A DNA stretch of 10,523 nt from Lachnospiraceae bacterium (GTDB taxonomy: Bacteria > Bacillota > Clostridia > Lachnospirales > Lachnospiraceae): the NCBI GenBank assembly GCA_021204285.1, contig JAJPZP010000022.1:1-10523 (forward strand). Direction: 5' to 3'. The notes below the pieces were generated by a model that did not search any database, had not been told where the DNA came from, and worked only from the letters and a program-made list of their open reading frames with translations. Shown piece by piece: positions 7,447 to 10,523 of this stretch; the stretch's first letter is position 1, and every line of letters starts with the position of its first letter. The translations under genes and the position numbers were made by a program.

Positions 7447-8364
7447 ATGAGTGAAGTAATTGTTATTACATCGGGAAAGGGCGGAGTCGGAAAGACGACG
7501 ACCACAGCCAACGTGGGAACAGGCCTTGCGAAGCTGGGGCAGAAGGTTGTTATGATCGACACGGATATCGGCCTTCGCAATCTGGATGTGGTCATGGGAC
7601 TGGAAAATCGTATTGTATATAACCTGGTCGATGTGGTTGAGGGCAATTGCCGGATCAAGCAGGCACTGATCAAGGACAAGCGTTATCAGAATCTTTACCT
7701 GTTGCCGTCTGCACAGACGAGGGATAAGACTGCGGTCAGTCCGGAGCAGATGATAAAATTGATTGAGGAGTTACGGGAAGAGTTTGATTACATACTTCTG
7801 GACTGCCCGGCAGGGATCGAGCAGGGGTTCAAAAATGCGATTGCGGCGGCGGATCGTGCGCTGATCGTGACGACGCCGGAAGTATCTGCGATCCGCGACG
7901 CGGATCGTATCATTGGTCTTCTGGAAGCCAATGAGATTCGCAGCTCAAACCTGATTGTGAACCGGATCCGCATGGATATGGTAGAGAGTGGAAATATGAT
8001 GTCGATGGATGACGTGGTGGAGATCCTGGCGATCGACCTGATCGGCGCGGTGCCGGATGATGAGAACATTGTAATTTCCACAAACCAGGGTGAGCCGTGT
8101 GTGGGTGATTCTTCTCTGGCGGGTCAGGCTTATATGAATATCTGTCGCAGAGTCATGGGCGAAGAGGTGCCTTTCCTCGATTTAAAGACAAAGACCAGCT
8201 TCTTCGGAAAATTAAAGAAATTGTACGGTGAGGTGGGCTTCGCATTTGGCCTTTATGGATTTCTTTTACAGGAAACGTTCGGGAGAGGTGGCGAAGGATC
8301 GGCTGAAGCTGCTTCTGATTTCGGATCGTGCGAACTGCTCTCCGGATATGATGGAAGCAATTAA
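7447..8364 (+). CDS. minD: Septum site-determining ATPase MinD with abnormal C-terminus
   Basis: This is a ParA/MinD-type ATPase that dimerises on the membrane with ATP, recruits MinC, and is released by MinE. Visible motifs: deviant Walker A GKGGVGKTT (Lys11 and Lys16), Asp38 and Asp40 in MIDTDIGLRNLD, and Walker B ILLDCPAG with Asp119. Residues 1-261 match the family to the end of the amphipathic membrane-targeting helix (FFGKLKKLYG), where MinD normally stops. Here the frame continues for 44 more residues to TAA at 8362-8364, lying out of frame over minE. This tail looks like out-of-frame minE sequence, not a domain. TGA at 8229-8231, one frame away, would give a normal end if a single base had been lost just upstream. 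Start: ATG at 7447 after GGAGGA. Confidence 0.93.
   Translation: MSEVIVITSGKGGVGKTTTTANVGTGLAKLGQKVVMIDTDIGLRNLDVVMGLENRIVYNLVDVVEGNCRIKQALIKDKRYQNLYLLPSAQTRDKTAVSPEQMIKLIEELREEFDYILLDCPAGIEQGFKNAIAAADRALIVTTPEVSAIRDADRIIGLLEANEIRSSNLIVNRIRMDMVESGNMMSMDDVVEILAIDLIGAVPDDENIVISTNQGEPCVGDSSLAGQAYMNICRRVMGEEVPFLDLKTKTSFFGKLKKLYGEVGFAFGLYGFLLQETFGRGGEGSAEAASDFGSCELLSGYDGSN
8230..8237 (+). promoter_or_regulatory. Ribosome binding site that sets the minE start
   Basis: GAGGTGGG lies eight bases before TTG at 8246 and 17 bases before ATG at 8255. The spacing favours the TTG. The site overlaps the out-of-frame TGA (8229-8231) proposed as the ancestral minD stop, an arrangement normal for coupled genes. 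Confidence 0.6.
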
Positions 8365-8518
8365 GAATGATATTATCAATGTGCTTTCCAAATACATGGA
8401 GATTGATAACGAGAATCTTGACATCCAGATCACACAGACCGAGTCGGAGGACGGACACGGGACAGTGCCGGTGCTCTGTGCGAACATTCCGGTTCGGGAT
8501 ATGAAGAAGAGGAGCTGA
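8246..8518 (+). CDS. minE: Cell division topological specificity factor MinE
   Basis: This protein is 90 residues from a TTG start. MinE stimulates the MinD ATPase and drives its movement, so that MinC acts near the poles. The N-terminus MAFMDFFYRKRSGEVAKDRL matches the amphipathic membrane/anti-MinCD region of the family, and LKLLLISDRANCSPDMMEAI is its hallmark. KYMEIDNENLDIQITQTE and VPVLCANIPVRDM mark the C-terminal topological-specificity domain. The start is chosen because TTG at 8246 has GAGGTGGG eight bases upstream and gives the usual M-x-F/L-x-D-F-F opening. GTG at 8228 would lack a ribosome binding site, and ATG at 8255 would trim the helix. The first 119 nt overlap the extended minD frame. 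Confidence 0.9.
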   Translation: MAFMDFFYRKRSGEVAKDRLKLLLISDRANCSPDMMEAIKNDIINVLSKYMEIDNENLDIQITQTESEDGHGTVPVLCANIPVRDMKKRS

Positions 8519-8541
8519 TAGAGTGGGAAATCAGGTGAGCG

Positions 8542-9648
8542 ATGTTTAAGCAATACAGTCTGAGGGATTTCAGAGTGCGGCTGGTGGTGCTGGTTTACAT
8601 TATCTCGATTCTTGGGGTACTGGTGATCGGGAGCGCAGCGGAGGAGTATCGGAGCCAGCAGCTTATCGGCATGGCGCTCGGGACGGTCGCAATGATTTTC
8701 TTTACACTGTTTGACTACCATGTGATCCTGAAGTTTTCCTGGGTGCTTTACGTGGTCAATCTGGTCCTGCTGCTTGCGGTGGAGCTGGGGATGGGCGTGG
8801 AGGTAAACGGTGCGACCCGCTGGCTGAAGATTGGTTCTTTCCGTTTTCAGCCGTCTGAATTGACGAAGCTCTTTCTGATCCTGTTTTTTGCCTGGTTTTT
8901 TGCTAAGTATCAGGAGCGGCTGAACACAATATCGATCATACTGGCTTCGCTGGTTCTTCTGGCGATTCCCCTGGCACTGATTGTCGCGCAGCCACATTTG
9001 TCGGCGACGATCACGATCGCGTTTATCTTCTGCGTGCTGATCTTTGCGGCAGGATTAAGCTATAAGGTTATTGTGGGTATTATTGCGGTTACGGTGCCGT
9101 CAGTCCTGATCTTTATCCATATGATTTTACAGGAGGAACAGGAGATCCTGAGCGATTATCAGCTCAATCGTATTCTGGCGTGGCTGAATCCGACGGAGTA
9201 CGCGGACGATGCCTATCAGCAGCAAAACTCGATCATTGCGATCGGTTCCGGGCAATTATACGGAAAAGGGCTCTACAACAGCGACATTACCTCGGTCAAA
9301 AACGGCAATTTTATCGTTGAGCCGCAGACAGATTTTATCTTTGCGGTTCTGGGAGAAGAACTTGGATTTATCGGTTGTGCTGCTGTCATTGTTCTGCTTG
9401 CACTGATCGTGCTGGAGTGCCTGCGGATCGGGAGAAGGTCGCGGGACTCAGCGGGCATGATTGTCTGTTGTGGATTCGCGGGACTGATCGCGTTCCAGAG
9501 CTTTGCAAATATCTGTGTGGCGACCGGCCTGATGCCGAATACTGGTATGCCGCTTCCATTCGTCAGTTATGGAATGTCTGCGCTGATCATGTTGTATATG
9601 GGTATAGGTATGATACTGAACATAGGGCTGCAGCCCAAAAAATATTGA
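8542..9648 (+). CDS. rodA: SEDS peptidoglycan glycosyltransferase RodA (FtsW/RodA family)
   Basis: This 368-residue multi-pass membrane enzyme polymerises lipid II into glycan strands with PBP2. SEDS landmarks: GATRWLKIGSFRFQPSELTK (residues 90-109), AQPHLSATI (149-157), the large extracellular loop with IGSGQLYGKGLYNSD, and EPQTDFIFAVLGEELGF with Asp264 at the catalytic aspartate (E. coli RodA Asp262). The C-terminal motif is PLPFVSYGMSAL (337-348). Two positions differ from common SEDS sequence: QPDLGT is QPHLSA, and SYGGS is SYGMS. The start is fixed by TGA at 8536-8538 in the same frame; ATG 8542 has only a weak, close AGGTGA, so coupling to minE is possible. RodA is preferred over FtsW because of the mre/mrdA context. 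Confidence 0.92.
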   Translation: MFKQYSLRDFRVRLVVLVYIISILGVLVIGSAAEEYRSQQLIGMALGTVAMIFFTLFDYHVILKFSWVLYVVNLVLLLAVELGMGVEVNGATRWLKIGSFRFQPSELTKLFLILFFAWFFAKYQERLNTISIILASLVLLAIPLALIVAQPHLSATITIAFIFCVLIFAAGLSYKVIVGIIAVTVPSVLIFIHMILQEEQEILSDYQLNRILAWLNPTEYADDAYQQQNSIIAIGSGQLYGKGLYNSDITSVKNGNFIVEPQTDFIFAVLGEELGFIGCAAVIVLLALIVLECLRIGRRSRDSAGMIVCCGFAGLIAFQSFANICVATGLMPNTGMPLPFVSYGMSALIMLYMGIGMILNIGLQPKKY

Positions 9649-9663
9649 TAAGGGGTATAAGGC

Positions 9664-10059
9664 ATGAACATTGGATTGATTGCACACGACGCAAAAAAAG
9701 TGCTGATGCAGAATTTCTATATCGCTTACCGGGGGATATTGTGCAAGAATGAGCTTTACGCGACCGGCATGACCGGCAGGCTGGTCGAAGAAGTGGCAAA
9801 TTTGTCCGTGCACAAATTTCTGGCCGGTCATCTCGGTGGCGAGCAGCAGCTTGGGGCGCAGATCGAACACAACCAGATTGATCTGGTTATTTTCCTGCGC
9901 GACCCCGTCCAGCCGAAAAAACATGAGCCGGATGTGTATAACATCGTCAGTCTCTGCGATGTGCACAACATTCCGATCGCTACGAATCTTGCGACGGCGG
10001 AACTTCTGGTAAAATCACTTGACAGAGGGGATCTGGAATGGCGTGAAGCTTATAAGTAA
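9664..10059 (+). CDS. mgsA: Methylglyoxal synthase-like protein
   Basis: This 131-residue protein matches methylglyoxal synthase, which converts dihydroxyacetone phosphate to methylglyoxal and phosphate as a bypass of lower glycolysis. It lacks the N-terminal extension and C-terminal tail of the 152-residue E. coli enzyme. Conserved features are His8-Asp9, Lys12, Asp80 (RDP), His87 and Asp90 (HEPD), and the NIPIATNLATAELL strand-helix. Three positions known from the E. coli active site differ: the catalytic Asp71 is Glu60 (GGEQQ), Thr47 is Met36 (ATGMTG), and Ser65 is Ala54. From recall, Glu at this site may be common in Lachnospiraceae homologues. Activity is therefore likely but not certain. 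ATG 9664 follows AAGGGG at 9650-9655; the gene is 15 nt after rodA. Confidence 0.88.
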   Translation: MNIGLIAHDAKKVLMQNFYIAYRGILCKNELYATGMTGRLVEEVANLSVHKFLAGHLGGEQQLGAQIEHNQIDLVIFLRDPVQPKKHEPDVYNIVSLCDVHNIPIATNLATAELLVKSLDRGDLEWREAYK

Positions 10060-10523
10060 GAGAGTGCCGGCCTTATTGATGGTCTGCCTTTTAGGTGCAG
10101 CTTCTCTGGACGGCTGTGCGGCTGCTTCCAGTCTGGAGAACGCGTTTACGGCGGATGATCCGGCGCTGGGCGTGCTGTCCGGAGGTGAAGATTCAGAGGT
10201 CTCCTATTATGCGGAGGACCTGTGCGTGACCGCGGAGGACGTGGATGAGTTGTCAGTCGATACCTCAGAGTCTTATGGCGCCTGTTTTTTCCGCCTGGAT
10301 ACGGCGGAAGTGCTGTATGCGAACAATATTCATGCACAGCTCTATCCGGCCAGCACGACAAAGATCATGACTGCATTACTGGCGATTGAGAACGGAGATC
10401 TTGACGCTTCCACAACGGTCAGTGAAACTGCGGTTACCTTTACGGAGGATGGTGTTTCCACAGCAGGGCTGAAGGAGGGAGAAGTTCAGACTCTCCGGCA
10501 GCTTTTGTATGCTCTTTTGCTTA
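10043..10523 (+). CDS. D-alanyl-D-alanine carboxypeptidase, N-terminal part (cut by window end)
   Basis: About 160 residues are visible of a serine-type DD-carboxypeptidase (peptidase S11, PBP5/DacA-like), which removes the terminal D-Ala of peptidoglycan stem peptides. GTG at 10043 is chosen: it overlaps the mgsA end by 17 nt, has GAGGGG at 10025-10030, and gives a basic then hydrophobic signal (KLISKRVPALLMVCLLGAAS) before LDGC. This could be a lipoprotein signal, although Asp before Gly-Cys is unusual. An acidic linker follows, then the catalytic domain with the SxxK motif YPASTTKIMTALLAIENGDL (Ser104, Lys107). The SxN and KTG motifs lie beyond the window. GTG 10064 or ATG 10079 are less likely starts because they would remove the basic N-region. 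Confidence 0.85.
   Translation, partial: MKLISKRVPALLMVCLLGAASLDGCAAASSLENAFTADDPALGVLSGGEDSEVSYYAEDLCVTAEDVDELSVDTSESYGACFFRLDTAEVLYANNIHAQLYPASTTKIMTALLAIENGDLDASTTVSETAVTFTEDGVSTAGLKEGEVQTLRQLLYALLL

Noticed and set aside
7418..7450. Ten-codon open frame before minD ending in an ATGA overlap
   Set aside because: There is no ribosome binding site upstream and the length is too short to separate from chance.
7825..7840. Partial third copy of the GGGTTCAAAA repeat inside minD
   Set aside because: It is explained by conserved codons for Gly-Phe-Lys-Asn and lacks the rest of the 13-mer.
8200..8231. Programmed -1 ribosomal frameshift at the end of minD
   Set aside because: A -1 shift would reach TGA 8229, but no X-XXY-YYZ slippery heptamer is in the right phase in the A/T-rich stretch, so an indel is the simpler explanation.
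8266..8997. Minus-strand open frame of 243 codons across minE and rodA
   Set aside because: It is antisense to two firmly identified genes and its Gln/Arg/His-rich product resembles no known protein.

Overview
The window is a single, densely packed, plus-strand gene cluster for cell shape, septum placement and peptidoglycan synthesis. The organism is most likely a Gram-positive anaerobe of the class Clostridia, probably Lachnospiraceae. This is inferred from the gene order, from the very long PBP2 with a large insert, from the divergent MreB, and from MinE together with a clostridial-type MgsA. No species can be named. No rRNA, tRNA, CRISPR array, transposase or phage gene is visible.

Layout: (1) Bases 1-339 hold the C-terminal part of an FAD-dependent oxidoreductase, with an in-frame TAA at 10-12. 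(2) Bases 370-624 encode a small DUF4321-type membrane protein. A 13-bp direct repeat flanks it, and the gap after it (625-741) holds an imperfect palindrome. (3) radC lies at 742-1431. (4) The elongasome block follows: a divergent mreB (1450-2412), mreC (2430-3302), mreD (3330-3824) and the PBP2 gene mrdA (3827-6715, TTG start). (5) The Min block follows: minC (6737-7396), minD (7447-8364) and minE (8246-8518, probable TTG start). (6) Then come rodA (8542-9648), a methylglyoxal-synthase-like gene (9664-10059), and the start of a D-alanyl-D-alanine carboxypeptidase (from GTG 10043), which runs off the right edge.

From radC onward the genes are separated by about 50 bases or less, or overlap. 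I see no convincing promoter or terminator between them, so they are probably co-transcribed. MreB/C/D would organise the elongation machine, RodA would polymerise glycan, PBP2 would crosslink it, MinC/D/E would keep FtsZ rings away from the poles, and the carboxypeptidase would trim stem peptides.

Most of the window is a recognisable conserved cluster rather than a new system. The points most worth a second look are: minD reading out of frame 119 nt into minE, which looks like loss of one base just before the ancestral stop; the PBP2 insert of about 240 residues; the altered nucleotide-binding motifs of MreB; three active-site substitutions in the MgsA-like protein, including Glu at the catalytic Asp; the palindromic element; and the nonsense codon in the first gene.
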